From positions 43,708,014 to 43,772,013 of the forward strand of contig CP141144.1 of assembly GCA_035235625.1 (NCBI GenBank): a stretch of DNA of 64,000 nucleotides. The letters are read 5' to 3'. Positions 22,316 to 34,805 of this stretch are shown one piece after another (position 1 is the stretch's first letter; each line of letters opens with the position of its first letter). Under the pieces are notes generated by a model. It saw only the letters and a list, made by a program, of their open reading frames with translations, ran no database searches and was not told the DNA's origin. Both the position numbers and the translations under genes were made by a program. The DNA is from Saururus chinensis (taxonomy: Eukaryota; Streptophyta; Magnoliopsida; Piperales; Saururaceae).

Positions 22316-23171
22316 TTTTTTTTAACTATAGAGCTTTGTTTCTAACATTTAGGAGGAAATTTGGATGTTTATAGTATATTTTATTTAGATTATTTGATTC
22401 TAACATTTAGGAGCTTTGATTCTAATGTTTAGGAGGAAATTCCAAACTATTAGGTAGAATTCGGCTAGTTAGCTAGCTCTCAGGTATGCTATGATTTTTT
22501 TTCCTGTAATTTGCATTACATTCATAGAGTGTCTGCCTCTTGGTGTGGTAACCCACTTGAATTTCATTGCTAACTTTTGATCGATCAATAATCAGAGTGA
22601 AATGTGGTTTAGTATTTTATTGTTTGGCGTTGCAGCTGCTTTCTGGCTGATATTTATAACTGATGAGTTCTTTTTCTATTGTGCTACCACCCTTTTGTAA
22701 AAGATTATGGATTTCTCAGTGTCATTGTAGAAAACATTTATGTGATGACTTTGATTCTTCTCAATCAATTGCAGTAATTATATATGTGATATCATTTTTA
22801 TTTAAAACTAGAAAGGATAAAGAAAAATGTTACGTGGATGTTCTCTTTATTTATTTACAGGTCAATTAATTTCTTGTTTTATTAAGTAAAGTAGTTATTT
22901 TGAGGCAATTGATGAATACATTATTTATGTAATTTATTGTTTATGAATTAAGTGAATAAAAATGACAGAAGCAATGGTTAGTTTTGTACTTCACTATGAA
23001 GGATGTATAGTTGAATTATTAATTCAGAAAATGTCTACTTATGATGAATTTGAGATGTAAGTAGCTAGCAAAGTTGGGTGGGACTGAAGAGGATGGAAAA
23101 TTACTATAAAATATTATATCCTAACATATGGATCGAGATCGACACTAATATGTATAAATGATGATGCATCA

Positions 23172-25800
23172 ATGAGTTTTATGTTTCACCATTTGCCTCA
23201 CATAGTTTGTTTCGAGTCATTTCTCGAAAAAGAGGCTCGAGTGCCTAGTGAAAAGCGAAGTAGTTCATACAGGAGCTTTGAAAGAAATGCGAACAGTAAA
23301 AGGCATATAAAAATGTCAATGAATGATGAAGAAGAAAGAAATTTATCCGTGACAGTAGCTTCAAATGAACGTCATAGGTTGTCTGCACCTATTGACGATG
23401 GAAGTGGACCTAATTGGAGGTAAGGTTTATTAAGATGTGAATCCTGTTTAAATATTATAATTGTCTATGAAAATTAAGATGTTAAATTATGAATTTTGTG
23501 TGTAATGTGGAAGGTACACATCGCATGCACATGAGTCATTTAGCCTTCAAATGTCTCAAGGCGGTGCATGGAATGAAACTCAAAGTTCGATGGGCATTCA
23601 TTACCCCTACATTGGTGTTGGACATACCGATGTTGGACCATCCAATCCAAGGTGAAATACATATTCATAAATGAATATAACATTTTTAGGCCTTAAGAAA
23701 GGGTTAAGTCATTTGGAATTGAATACATAGGCGATGTTCATTTGTAGGGGCGCTTATGTCCATGATGAAGAGGTTGGTGTAAATGAGGCCAATGAAGGTG
23801 AAGATTATATTGGCAAAGCAAGTGAAAAAGAGTACGACATGAACGAAGAAGGGGATAGAGGTGAGGAAAGCGCTCAACAGATGGTTGATGGCAAGCGGGA
23901 TGATGCGGTAGACAATACAATTGCTACAAATGACATGAGTGTAGATGATGAAGAGCAGTCATATTATGACGAGGAGGAGCCACTCTATGCACGTATCATA
24001 GGTAAGGAGATAGATGCGGCAATTAATTCTGCCATGGATATGGACCAACAAAATGAAAAAGAGTTATATGTTGGGCGCATCTTTGAGAATAAATATGCAC
24101 TTGTCACAGCCTTAAGGGAGTTTTCAATTAAGAATCATGTCAAATACAAGGTTTTCCACACAAATATGTCATAATATATAGTGAAGTGCATTGTTAGTAC
24201 TTGCCCTTGGAGAGTTCGTGGCTCAATAAAAAAGGGTGTAGGGTACTTTAAATTGAAGACATATAGAGGTGATCACACATGTCGGAATGCCCAGCTTAGC
24301 ACTGATCATAGGTAGTGTAGTGCATCATTTATTTCGAAAGTTATAATGTCTACCATCCAAGACAAATTAACTCTTACACCATGTGATATTATTCAAAGAA
24401 TGAAGGAGAGGTTTCACATTGACATATCTTATAAGAAAGCATGGGAGGCCAGGAATATGGCCATAAAGGCCATTTATGGGAATTGGGTAGAATCATACAA
24501 ATTGTTGCTAATGTACCTCAGGGCAATGCAAGATGTGAATCTCGACACATACTACAACTTGGAGTATGATGAAGTAACTCGTGCAGATGGTGGCATGTGT
24601 AGGAGATTTAAACGGTTGTTTTGGGCATTTAAGCCCCTCTAGTGGTGTTTCAACATTGCATCCCGGTGATTGGTGTCGATGTCACTCACTTGTATGGCCG
24701 ATATCCCTGAGCTCTTATGGCTGTAACAACTACAGATGGAAACAATGACTTATTTCCTCTAGCATTTGGGATAGTAGCAACGGAAGATGGAAACAATTGA
24801 AAATGGTTCTTAAGTGAACTGAGGGATCATGTACTTATGGGCATGACGAATGTCATAGTTATTTCAGATCGACATAAGGGGCTTCAGAAAGTCGTGCCTA
24901 AGGTTCTTTCCAAGCCATTTTGCTACCATTGTTACTACATTCGTCACATAAAGACAAATTTTAAGGAGTTTAAAAGTGATACACTGACGGACTTGATTGG
25001 GGCAGTAGCTTGTGCACTGACAGTTGAACAATTTGATGTTAAAATGGACTTGATTGGTCATAAGAATCCAAGGGCAAAACATCTCCTCTTAGGAGGAGAA
25101 TTGCATCCTGCATAGTGATCTCTTGCTCACGATGGTTTTAGAAGATTTGACATGACAACTACAAATATGGCTGAAAGTTTAAATAGAGTTTTGAAGGGGG
25201 CATGAGGATTACCCATGTAGGCTTTAGTGTCAGCTACTTTTTATTGGGTAGTAAAATTTTTTATTAAACGATCTTCTGCCTCAGATGCCATGGCCACCCC
25301 ATATACTCTGAGAGTGGAAGGGATAGTTAGAGAACAAACAAGAAAAATTGGGGAGTATATAATTAACAGGATCAACCGCAATGAGTACGAAGTGACGTCA
25401 ATGCGTGACCAGAAGGTTGTGGTGAATGCAACTCTTCATACTTGTACATGCAATATCCCTCATATTTATTTCTATCCTTGCTTGCACCTTATTGTCATGT
25501 GGGGAAAGCGGCGGCAGCCTATACATGCAGGACTTTATTACGCATCGACCGCTTATAAAAATGTGTAATCGGAACAATTCTATTCTCCTCGTGGTCGGAA
25601 GTATTGGAAGAGGGATATACCTTATGTGTTATTCCCTCCGATAGCAACAAGACAACTTGGTCGCCCATGGTCTGTTCGCATTAGGAATACAATAGACCAT
25701 ATGACCATAGAGAGAGATGGTAAAGCAAGGTATAAATGGGGGAGGTGCAAACAAAGTGGGCATAATAGTAAATCATGTAGAAACCCTCCTGTTGATTAGT
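23172..25800 (+). pseudogene. MURA-type Mutator transposase, interrupted
   Basis: The domains appear in the order expected for plant MuDR transposases. An acidic N-terminal region (23734-24000) is followed by a DUF/FAR1-like DNA-binding segment ending CPWRVRGSIKKG, YFKLKTYRGDHTC (24180-24280), then TPCDIIQRMKERF, ISYKKAWEARNMA. The catalytic core starts near VIGVDVTHLYGRYP (first Asp) and continues with VISDRHKGLQKVVPK (second Asp), then NMAESLNRVLKGA (region of the catalytic Glu). A SWIM-type zinc finger (CTCNIPHIYFYPCLH) lies at about 25440-25490 and a CCHC knuckle (CKQSGHNSKSC) at about 25740-25785. In-frame stops interrupt it at about 24172 (after FHTNMS), 24313 (STDHR stop), 24640 and 24708 around the first catalytic Asp, 24798, 25112-25117 and 25202. 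It is therefore clearly dead. Confidence 0.85.
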
Positions 25801-25886
25801 AAACATACAATTAGTCTTTTTTTATTAATCTCTATTTTAGATATGACTATATGTTCTTAACAATCTTAATTCTCCACATATCATAT

Positions 25887-28070
25887 GGATCATGGGGAGC
25901 CTTTTTACAGGCCAGGCCCTATTGTTGAGACAATACTTGTGCAGCAAGAGTCGCATAGGTGGACTTCTATTTGGCGAGGAGAGGTATTATAACTGTTCAT
26001 AAAACTTGTTTTATTTGTTTGGACTATATATTACACTGGGTTATAATTTTTTAATTTATTATAGGACCCCTAGTGCCTTGAGTGCACCAAACATTTTAAA
26101 TATCTCCACCATTGGCCTGTAGATGACCATATTCTACCCTATATCGAGCGAGTGGGATTTGGACATTTTATTCATCTACAATACGTTTGTATCGATCGAC
26201 CATTATTGACAACTCTCGTCGAGAGATGGAGGGAGACACAGACGTTTCACTTACCCTATGGGGAGATGTTCATCACTCTCATGGATATGGCAGTTCTTTT
26301 AGGACTTCACATCAATGGACAAGCTATGACGGGCACGACAGGAGGCCATTTGGACTTATTAGTCAAACTCCTTGGCAGAGCTCCTCCTACTACAATGATG
26401 TGTGGTAGCCGAGTAAGCATTCAATGGCTATTAGGTGAGTTTCATGAGCTCCTAACAGATGTCACAAAGATAGTTATCAAACAGCATGCACAAGCATATT
26501 TATTACATTTACTTGGGGCTACGATATTTGTGGAGAACACGAGTAGCCATGTACATGTTGTATATCTCTCCCTCCTCACGGACTTCAACATGGCAGGCAC
26601 ATATGCATGAGGCAGTGCCACTCTTGCAGTTTTATGCCAAGAGTTAGGGAAAGCGTGTTAGGCTATGACCTCGGGGATTGCAGGATGTCTGACCCTTCTA
26701 TAGGTAAATGAATTCATTAAAGTTAATATTTTTTACACAAATAATTACTTTGCATATTTCAATAAATTTTATTATATTTTGTGATAGCTATGGTCGTGGG
26801 AGCATTTACACGTTGTCCGACCAAGTATTGAGATGGGTCACTTGGTCAAGGGTGCTCCATTAGGAGCAAGGTAGGGTGTTTTTATTTTTAAGACTTAATA
26901 TTTTTACCATGGTTTTATTTAGATAAGTTGAACTCATGTTTTAAATTCGACTCCTTAAGGTGGAATGTTCGGAAGAGAAAAACCAAAAATCGACAAGGAG
27001 TCCTCCGATTGTATAGAGGCGAGTTAGACCACCATCGGCCTTATCAAGTAATTTTGTTTAATTATCAAATTTTATACAATGATCATAAGATATGTAAGGT
27101 AATTTAAACATAATTATATTTATAAAATATATAGGTTATTTGGCAGTCGTACTCACCGGAGGTATTGGCTATGTTACCTCCTCTCTACACCGAGGGTCGA
27201 GATGTATGTGCCGAATCGTGTGATGCTCCGTTTAACTTGGAGCAAGAGGTCCCACCTCGTACCTTCGAGTTTGTCCATCGCATCACTCGACAAGGCCGCC
27301 ATATTACCGACTAGGTTATACATCATGCAACATATATTGCTCGATGGGATGATAGGAGAGCCACTATTATCATAGGGGAGATGACTACAACATCGCGAGA
27401 TGTTCATAGCGCATATATGCAGTGGTATATATTGATTATGCGCCGATATATTTTACTGTATGATAATGTAGAGGAGATGGCAATTCAGCCTAGGGGTGCT
27501 TTTGAGGCAGCTTTGGTAAGTATATCTTTGTTAATTATATAATAATATTTTTTTTATTTCTCATGTATTATTTATCTGACTTTTAGTTTTTTTATAGCTT
27601 CATTTAGTGCGACGTACGCTTGCACATTTGACTGACGCAATTAACACCTATACTCCGGGTGAGGTCTTATTAGCATCATGTCAGTCGATGCTTAGGCAAC
27701 ATGATGATGTCCTTCGTAGCTTGCCACTACTTTAGTCGGTGATTATGGATGTTCATGGACATTACCCTACCGACGAGGCCGCTCAGACATAGCCAAGGCA
27801 CGATTCATTCCTTGATATTCCATCTTCATTAGTAGCACATAGCTCTCCTCCCCGTTCATCATTTCCAGTCACTCCACATGTAAGTTATCCTCAACCATAT
27901 CTGATATTATATTACAAACGATAGTGGCCAGCTTGTGTTGAGCCATCTATTTCTTATGCGGAGCCAAAGCCATAGCCTGAGCTGGAGCCGGAGCAGGCGG
28001 ACCATGAGGAGCAAGAGGAGCTAGTACAGTATCATCGGGGTCGAGGTCAAGGATGTAGGAGTAGAATAGA
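25887..28070 (+). pseudogene. Plant mobile domain (PMD, MAIL1/MAIN-like) gene in the MULE
   Basis: A multi-exon plus-strand gene opens MDHGEPFYRPGPIVE (25887) and has plausible GT-AG borders at about 25982/26066, 26703/26788, 26870/26960 and 27049/27135. The core text is the PMD signature: DRPLLTTLVERWRETQ, TFHLPYGEMFITLMD, MAVLLGLHINGQAM, later IAGCLTLLQ then LWSWEHLHVVRPS, WNVRKRKTKNR and GVLRLYRGELDHH. A Pro/Glu-rich tail ends RGRGQGCRSRID. In-frame stops are present (for example directly after DP in exon 2, after MAGTYA near 26608 and after GRHITD near 27313). PMD proteins of the MAIL1/MAIN type act with the phosphatase PP7L in gene and transposon silencing, and PMD copies are known to travel in transposons. 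This copy is carried with its own transposase. Confidence 0.82.
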
Positions 28071-28789
28071 TTGAGTGTATAAGATTTGTCATATGTTTCT
28101 TTTGAACTAAATATTTTATTAATATGTGATGTTAAATTTATATATTTTATAAAAATTATATCTTAGGCTTGTTTGTATGTTGTGTAAATGATAGTTGATG
28201 TTGATAAATTTAATGTTATGTGAATAATAGTTAATGTGGATAAGTTTGATGTTTTGTGGATGTTAATTGAAACTTGATGCATGGAATGTGTGTGGAATGA
28301 ATAAACAAGGATAGGTGTGGATAAATTTGATGTTTTGTGGATGTTAATTGAAATATGATGTGTGTGGAATGAATGAACAAGGACAAGTGTTAATGTCAGT
28401 TGTAAGTTAACTTTAAAAAAAATTGAAACAGATTTCGTCCTTTGGAAGGACAAAATCATAGTTTAAATACTTGAGGCCGGAATGAAGAAACTAAAGGTTC
28501 ACCAAGTGCACTGCAAGGATGAAATCATGTTTCGTCTTTTAGAAGGACAAAATCAGTTAAGAGCTGATTTCCTCCTTCTAAAAGACAATCATATTATCTA
28601 TTGATTTCGTCCTCAACTGAAAGATGATTTTGTCTTAAAAGTTTTAAAAAAACCATGCAAGCGCTAGCGCCCATGTGGAGAAAAGTAACACCACTTTGGG
28701 AATATTTCCCAAAGTGGGTTATTTTAGTAATTATTTTTTTATAGTATTATTTAAATTATTTCTAAAAAAGGGTCTTGGCGCTAACTACA

Positions 28790-29570
28790 ATTTTTTTTAT
28801 TAATTTGACATTAATTCTTAAATTTTTATTAAGATAAAAATACCCATTTATTATTGTTTATCTGCTTCTATTTCATTTCCTAATGATCCTATAGCCCGCC
28901 CGACTCTCTTGCCTCAAACATTGCATTCTCACTACTATTGTCATCTTGTGCTTCTCGACCTCCATCTTTTGGTTGCAAATCACGTTGTCTATACCATTTC
29001 ATCACCTTTGGTCCAAAAATGCATCTCAATCCTATCTATTTTATATTAGAATATAATGTTTATAGTGAAAATTAGGCCTTGGGCCTCATAAATAACATAA
29101 AAATCAGAACACAACCATGGCATGTGGTTTCATCTAAATGCGTATCAGAACTAAGATGAAGCAAAATGCAAATGCTCAATTAAGAAGTCAATATACAGTT
29201 AACTACATAATTTGGGGCTTACAAGCTGATTGGCCATTGTCATCTCATTTCAGCTGGAGAAATTGGTTTTCTTCTTCTTAGAGCCACAAATCAAACAATA
29301 GTTATCAAGCATGGTGGAAGGAATTAGAGTCATTGTCCTAAAACATGGACTATATTGTGACGATGACATATAAATTGAAGAGCATAAGAGAAAATGTGGG
29401 GCGAAGCTATGAAAGTTCAAGTTTGTCGCGAAAAGGAGTAATTGGTTGGAAGTTTATTATTGCACTCTCCAATTAACTTAGAAAAGGAGTGTTTAACATA
29501 AAGCGTAAATATTTAGTGTCTTTGTATATTACAAAAAGAGTAAATATTTACTATCTTTATTTTCAATAAT
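28790..29570. other. AT-rich intergenic sequence
   Basis: No gene, repeat pair or RNA gene is recognised beyond the MULE right end. Confidence 0.4.
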
Positions 29571-29575
29571 ATTTT

Positions 29576-30172
29576 TCAGCATTGTTGATTGTTGTCTCTC
29601 CTTCCCGCAGCGGCTTTAGTAAGTGTTTGACTCGGCAGAAAGGCTAGCAAATTGAGGTGACCTTGCACAATTAAAAGACAATTCCCAACTAGAATTGCAA
29701 ATGTCTTCCAGATGAATTGCCCAAACCGGCTAATAAAATGGTTGGTGAGAATAATGATCTCAGGGGTATCGAAGCTCCGAACCTGGTTGAAGTCGGGGCT
29801 AGAAGTTGGCTGTGGCAAGGGTAGTGAGGCCAATGTTGACGAAGTCCTTGGTAGTGACGGTGATGGTAGGGTCATCATTGGGAAGGAGATGCTTACTAAG
29901 GATGAGGGGGTGACAGAGGTGACAAATGAGTGGCTTGTGGTAGTGGGAAGAGGGTGCGGTGGAGGCGGCACTAGAGCCGCCATGGATAGAGGAAAAGGTG
30001 AAGGAGGTGGAGGTGGAGGTGGGGGTGGTGCTAGTGCTAGTGCTGGTGTCGGTGATAGCGATGATGGAGTGCTCGGTAGAAGACTAGCAGCAACGATTTG
30101 GACTAAAGAAGAAAATAATAGAAAGAAATAAAAAGATGGGGAGAGATGGCGGTTCCTGGTCGGTTTAGCCAT
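29576..30172 (-). CDS. Hypothetical proline-rich protein with signal-peptide-like start
   Basis: An uninterrupted frame of 198 codons begins MAKPTRNRHLSPSFYF, followed by a strongly hydrophobic stretch (FFLLFSSLVQIVAASL) that fits a secretion signal. Residues 35-125 are Pro/Ser/Thr/Leu-rich with a P9 run. The last 60 residues contain one more hydrophobic stretch (FAILVGNCLLIVQG) and end in a polar tail. No family is recognised. It could be a small proline-rich cell-wall protein or a chance frame over a (ggtgga)n-like repeat; the plus strand is also open over most of it (29712-30131), which argues for caution. Confidence 0.3.
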   Translation of the reverse strand: MAKPTRNRHLSPSFYFFLLFSSLVQIVAASLLPSTPSSLSPTPALALAPPPPPPPPPSPFPLSMAALVPPPPHPLPTTTSHSFVTSVTPSSLVSISFPMMTLPSPSLPRTSSTLASLPLPQPTSSPDFNQVRSFDTPEIIILTNHFISRFGQFIWKTFAILVGNCLLIVQGHLNLLAFLPSQTLTKAAAGRRDNNQQC

Positions 30173-30344
30173 CCCACCGAGTGAAAGAAAAAGATGGAGA
30201 GAAGTAAAGAAGAAGGAAAGGATATGGGGGTAAACTTGTCCAAAAATATAAATTATTTAGACTTTATAGCTAATTCAAAGAATTGTCGTATCCGTTGTCA
30301 GAAAAAGTGAATGAGCAGACATCAGTTTTTTTTTAAAAACTACC

Positions 30345-33210
30345 TCCAAAACCTTTATCTAGCATAACGATTTATAATAACATGGCCCTTACCTTATTTC
30401 TAAATTCGTCCCTTCTCAACTATCTCGCTGAATAATTTTACCCCTATCTAAATCGACTCCCAAGCCTTGTTGAGATATTGAGTATAATTTGTCCCTTGGT
30501 TGCGTATGCCCAAGTAACTCCTTTAAGTTACTAACAAAGTGTTCACTACTTAATAGTCTTCCGAAACTATTAACAAAGCTCTAGGTCCACCCTTACAAAA
30601 TTTTTGAGTTTTTTGTATGCATGAATAATTATGCCTGACCTATCATGACACCCTTTATATAGGGAAAGGGATGGGAAGCCTAGTCCCACTAGCACTAGCC
30701 CACCTCTTTAGTTACAAATTCAGAATCCCCACTTCCCTGCCTTATTATAAATAAAAAAGTCACCTTATGCAACTACCCAAAACTATCTCTAAGGAGTTCT
30801 AATCCAACTAAAAATTTAGTTAAACCCTCCTTTAATTGGCTCGCCTTATCTAGCATTCTTCAAGACTCCTAGTCCAGCTAGAGGTCCTCAGCCTCCATGT
30901 TCGTCAAGGAAGAGTACTAGCTGCATCCACTTTTTGGGAAGAGTCATTGAGGAAGCCGATACACCAGACACCACAAAATTGGACGTCCACTTCTGAGGTT
31001 CTAGAGGTCTCCATCTAGAAAAATAACCCCCCCACAATGTCCGACAAGCTAGATTTAGGTAAGAATGCCTCAAGAACGGAAGAAAACAGACTCAGAACAA
31101 CTCCAAAAATTCTTCTGGAAGTTTGAACAGAAATGAGTATTTTTAGTAAAAGGACGAGCAAGCATACGGAGGAATTAAGTTTATGCACATTGAAGCTCAT
31201 GCCACGTGGCGCATTTTAATTGGACCAAAATTTGGCCGGCATGGCATTGTTGCGTGTACGCTATGCGAATTTGTGCGCGAGTGATGCATGTTCTGCCTCA
31301 CTCATGTGGCTCACGCAGCTCAACTCGGCTTACAGCCGCTGACATAAACTATTATGTCTTTTCTTTAATATTTTATTATTAATTTATTTAAATGCAATTC
31401 TAACTTTAAAACACGATAACTTCTTATCCCGAAGTCGGAATTGCACGTTCTTAGTACTGATGGACTCGTATCGATGAGCCCTTCGAAATTAGCTATGGAT
31501 AGGTTATCTCCCACTTTTAAAGTGGATCCTTCCCATGTGGCACGCTTCCTAATGTTATAACTTTCACTCGTCTCGCCGAGCTCTATCATACCCATATAAA
31601 AACTTTCCAAATATCTGCCACTAAATAATTTAAAATAATTTAAAATTCATAAAATAGCTTATTAGAGGCAGGAAATTATATCGAAAATTCACAGTTGTTA
31701 CATACCCCTTCAGCCATACTGCCCTCCTGAAACTCGTCAAGGTGAGGTGCAACTTCAAGCAGGGATGCTCACTCGTTGAAGATGGCCAATTGCTCCTAAA
31801 TATTGTGTAGGGAGGTTTGCACTCCAGCCAATGTCCCATTAGATGTAGCCATCGCTTCCACCTTTGCCTCGAGCTCAATAATGCGAGTCAACATTGAGCC
31901 CACCATCAAGAACTCTCTATTTCATCAACTCACCAAGTCTAGGACCTCGTCAAAAATCTCCAACCTACCTAGCACCAAGCCCATCAAGAGCTTTCACCTC
32001 CTTCGGGGTGATCTCAGCCCTTCAGCACCTTCAACCAACTCCCTTGCCAAGTCCTTATAGAGCTTTCACCTCCTTTGCATATCCCAGCAATATAACCAAT
32101 TGTCATGGGCACAAAGCTGAGCCTAGAATTCACACATGTGATGGCATGGTTGTCTAGTGCAACCAGCAACCTATCCACCCCTTTCACCTAAGTATACACT
32201 CGTCCATACAAGCACAACGCAAGGAAAATTAAGGAAAAAAGAGTACCGCCTCCAAAACCTTTATTTAGCACCACAGTTTACAATAACAAGGCCACTACCT
32301 TGTTCCCAAACTTGTCCCCTCTCATCTATCTTGTTGAATAGGCCCCCCTGGCTGAGTTCGTTCCCAAGCCTTGCTGAGATGTCGAGTATGGTCCGCCCTT
32401 TGGCTGAGTGCGCTCCCAACTACTCCTCCAAGTTGCCAATGAAGTGTTCACTACACAACAGTTCTCCAGAACTATTACCAAAGCTCTCAATCCGCCTTGC
32501 AAAATTTCTGAGTTATCTAAATGCATGAATAATAATGTCCAACCTACCATGATGCCCCTTATATAGGGAAGGGGCTAGGAAGCCCAATCCTACTAACTCT
32601 AGCCCGCCCCTTTAGTTACAAATTCAGAATCCCACTTCTCTGCCATATTATAAATAGGAAAGCAACTCAATGTAATTGCCCAAAATCATCTCTAAGGAGT
32701 CCTAACCCAACTGAGTCATCCTTTAAATGACCCACCTCATCTAGAGTTCCTCGGGATTCCTACTCCAGCTAGAAGTCCTTAGCCTACATATCATTCTTCT
32801 AGGAAGAGTCTTGGCTACATCCACTTCTCGCAAAGAGTCCTTTTCCTGCTAGGACTTGGTCACCATGGGTAATCCGACTAGCACACAACTCTTTATCTAG
32901 GCTTCCTACTTGCCTTGGGTCTATGAGGCGACTCCTAGTCGCACTAGGAATTATGAGAACAAATTAACAACCATATCCGGTGTCTCTCCTACTTTAAGTA
33001 GGAGTTGTATGTGAGAGTCCCGGCCTTCCAAGGAATCATCCTAGGTTATGGCGCCTAGCTCGCCATCATGTTCTACGCTGAGTAGAACATGTATACGAGT
33101 TTGTCAATGCTCCAACGCTTCTGTTTCTCATCATTCCCTCGATTGTCTGCTAGCCAAGCTGAAACCCGCATTCCCCTTAGCCTATTAAGCTACTAGGGGT
33201 CTAACAACAG
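30345..33210 (-). mobile_element. Fossil LTR retrotransposon, minus strand, internally reduced
   Basis: Two related LTR-like blocks lie in direct orientation, about 32245-33210 and about 30345-30950. They share, in order, cctccaaaacctttat, ttgagatattgag-like text, gttcactac and ccttatatagggaa. The right block begins, on the minus strand, with TGTTAGACCCC. About 530 bases between 31712 and 32245 contain a minus-strand gag-like start (coiled-coil text IIELEAKVEAM). No polymerase region is seen. The blocks have clearly diverged, so the insertion is old. It is a broken, gypsy-like fossil. Confidence 0.6.
30950..31711 (-). mobile_element. Partial LTR of the Tekay-like gypsy family, nested in the older element
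   Basis: The sequence matches the terminal parts of the solo LTR at 35143-37631: the block with ggacaccac(a/g)aaattgga and gatttaggtaagaatgcct, and the block from tcccgaagtcggaatt to the LTR edge, ending gaaaattc..cag..gttaca. The middle is shorter than in the solo LTR. It lies inside the older fossil, so it arrived later or was joined by recombination. It is fragmentary. Confidence 0.7.
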
Positions 33211-33599
33211 CTAAGGTGGGGATCCATAGAGTAACTTAAGCACATAATAATAGTTTAGATTTATATATATATTTTTTTTTATTTGTAGTATTATTATTGA
33301 ATAAATTAGTTTATTTTAAAAGGTTAAATAAAATTATTAATGTGGGATAAACAAATTAGTAATTAACTTTAAAAAGAATTCAAATATAACATTAACATGG
33401 TTGTATTTAAATTGTTTAAAATTTAAGTATAAGAAAATAATGTTTAAGAATATTATAGAGAAATAAAAACTATTCTTTTTATAAGAATGTACATTGCATT
33501 TAAAAGTTAATTGGACCTTGAACAAATGGTTAGATGAGGTCTTTGTCCATTATTGTATCCGAAAATTAGCAAACAAAAGAATTTGGCTCAACACTACGA

Positions 33600-34390
33600 C
33601 AAACACCTCTGATATGGCTCAATGTCCATGACCAGTCCTACTCCCTCAAGTTATTCTTTGTATTATATTATATGAAAAATATCTTCATGACCACTTAGCA
33701 TGACCACAATACATGACCAATGTACATGTGGAGGGGGAAACCTTAGAAACAATTGGATCTTCTTCACAAGTTTCTCTCTCACCACTTTTTGGTGATGGGG
33801 TAGCCTCTCATTGTTAATCACGAAGCTTTGGTTATGAAAATTGGTCATGCTAGACAAGTCTTTGTTATACAAACTTTACAAAGATTTTGTAGAACAAGTT
33901 TTGGTAGATTACAACCAACTAGAGATATTACAATCACTCGTAAGGGAAGTTACAAAAGATACGCACATACATGGTTGGAGATAAGGACCATATTAAGGGT
34001 GATGCTATGTTATTATCCCACCTCAAACGAAGGTGGTCTCTCAGCCAAAGTGCGTTTGGATGAAGGCAGTAGATGCGTTGGCATGTTAACCCTTGGGTAA
34101 AGATATCAGCCATTTGATCAATAGTGGTTACATATTTAATTACAAGACCGTTGTGCAACTTGTTCATGAACAAAATGATAATGTACCTTAATGTGTTTGG
34201 TGTGCCCGTGAAACACAAGATTAATTGTTGTATAAGCATGAGGAAGTAGGATACTTGATTCATGACACAAAATTTGTATTAAAGAAAGTTCAGTGGCACA
34301 TGTAGCAAGATATTTAAACTCAGATTCAACACTGATGCGAGAAACAGTGGCTTGTTTTTTGGCACTCTAAGAGATGAGTCACTATGAAAG
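33600..34390 (-). mobile_element. Ty1/copia fossil: RNase H end plus LTR-side sequence
   Basis: A minus-strand stretch around 33934-34263 resembles the C-terminal end of copia polyproteins (NPxxHxRTKH..-like text followed by NGLVIKYVTTIDQMADIFTQ). This is the hallmark of the RNase H terminus followed by the 3' end of the element. The remaining domains are absent. It is a broken, truncated fossil. Confidence 0.7.
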
Positions 34391-34702
34391 AAGAAAACTA
34401 TGACAAATAAGTTTTAGTTATGCTCAAAAAGTGCAACATTATTATTTTCCTCTCTTTGATACAAAAAATAAAAACTCATGTAGGCAACATTGCCATCTAC
34501 TTCTTCATGTTTTCTTTTCTTTACATGCTTATAAATCATTAATAAAAAAGTTATTCTTTAGCCTTAGTGTGCCTGTAAAAACTTTTAAAGTATATGTAAA
34601 AAGATATGTATTTTGTAAGATGAGGACAGTCCCAGTGTCTTGCTTCAGCTTTTAAAAGAATTTTTAGAAGTATTTTTAAGTATTTTAGTGTGATATCATG
34701 TT

Positions 34703-34805
34703 GACCCTCCATCATATACTTATTGCTCTATTTGGTTTTTAAATTGAACTAATTTTAGTTCATCTTCAAGAATCAAATAGAGTTATTAATTTAGGACAGA
34801 AGGAG
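34703..34805. mobile_element. Stowaway-like MITE
   Basis: About 100 bases have inverted ends: right end reversed CTCCTTCTGTCCTAAATTAATAACTCTATTTG-like text pairs with ccctccatcatatacttattgctctatttg on the left. A TA follows the right end (34806-34807), while the left flank is less clear. The family terminus (CTCCYTC) and size fit Tc1/mariner-derived Stowaway elements. Confidence 0.6.

Larger units (their letters stand above)
21720..28780 (+). mobile_element. Mutator-like element (MULE) with transposase and PMD genes, decayed
   Basis: The outer approximately 370 bases on each side are imperfect inverted copies. On the left aattatttaaataataattatt precedes aaagtggtattg and later cgaaatc-type motifs. 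On the right the reverse complement runs taatttaaataatac, ccaaagtggtgttac, then gacgaaatc motifs. Between them lie a MURA-type transposase (23.2-25.8 kb) and a plant-mobile-domain gene (25.9-28.1 kb), both on the plus strand. Exact termini and a 9-bp target duplication could not be fixed by eye. Both genes carry multiple stops, so the copy is not autonomous. Confidence 0.7.
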
